Assembly (NCBI RefSeq): GCF_021155775.2 | Contig: NC_060235.2 | Location: 15,897,193 to 15,961,192, forward strand | Reading direction: 5' to 3' | DNA length: 64,000 nt | Source of the DNA: Neodiprion pinetum | Lineage: Eukaryota > Arthropoda > Insecta > Hymenoptera > Diprionidae | Shown here: in pieces, positions 63,939 to 64,000 of the stretch | Layout: every line of letters begins with the position of its first letter | Numbering within the stretch: the first letter of the stretch is position 1 | The notes under the pieces: model-generated | What the model was told of the DNA's origin: nothing | The model's database searches: none | The model's input: only the letters and a program-made list of their open reading frames with translations | Position numbers and translations under genes: made by a program

Positions 63939-64000
63939 CTGTGCAAAAATAAGAGTATGTACGTACATGTCATACATGTCATCTGACTGTCAATGAGAAT

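Overview
This is an animal nuclear contig, almost certainly from an insect. Genes are split by short GT-AG introns, intergenic DNA is AT-rich but unusually rich in CpG and packed with small inverted-repeat transposons, and the proteins match insect-style families. High CpG and this gene set fit Hymenoptera, but the species is an inference I cannot settle by eye.

Layout. 1-14.4 kb: no recognisable protein gene, one 240-bp inverted-repeat element at 5.4 kb, and two possible orphan exon/promoter islands at 1.7-2.1 kb and 12.3-13.0 kb. 14.7-16.0 kb (minus): NDUFB5, a complex I accessory subunit, 3 coding exons. 16-25.4 kb: gene-free and repeat-bearing, with a probable 2.8-kb hAT-like non-autonomous element at 21.6-24.4 kb. 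25.5-38.0 kb (plus): an SLC2/Tret1-like sugar transporter whose 5' exons lie about 8 kb upstream of its body; reading phase joins the ATG exon at 27.4 kb to the exon at 35.46 kb. 40.6-44.4 kb (minus): HPS3, a BLOC-2 subunit. 47.5-50.6 kb (minus): dymeclin, 11 coding exons. 53.1-56.4 kb: a 3.3-kb Tc1/mariner-superfamily (pogo-like) DNA transposon with 660-bp terminal inverted repeats and a broken transposase. 58.35-60.3 kb (plus): TXNL1 (thioredoxin plus PITH domains). 61.15 kb to the window end (minus): mitochondrial poly(A) polymerase MTPAP, 5' end outside the window.

How the genes relate. No operon logic is expected. NDUFB5 and MTPAP serve mitochondria, HPS3 and dymeclin serve lysosome-related-organelle and Golgi traffic, TXNL1 is a cytosolic redox protein linked to the proteasome in other animals, and the transporter moves sugar across the plasma membrane. 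TXNL1 and MTPAP are tail-to-tail with poly(A) signals about 285 bp apart.

Most interesting observations: (1) reading through the weak donor of TXNL1 intron 2 replaces the PITH domain with a 29-residue tail holding one transmembrane helix, with an intronic ATTAAA downstream, so a tail-anchored thioredoxin isoform is possible; (2) the long-TIR transposon, whose arms are almost identical although its transposase is dead; (3) a probable GC-AG intron in dymeclin; (4) a sugar porter with eroded loop signatures and a 115-bp triplet repeat just upstream of its start codon; (5) a family of GGTGGGCC-ended miniature elements, one inside an MTPAP intron. I found no CRISPR array, rRNA, tRNA, bacterial-type operon or viral gene. 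All gene models are by eye from splice signals, reading phase and remembered family sequences.
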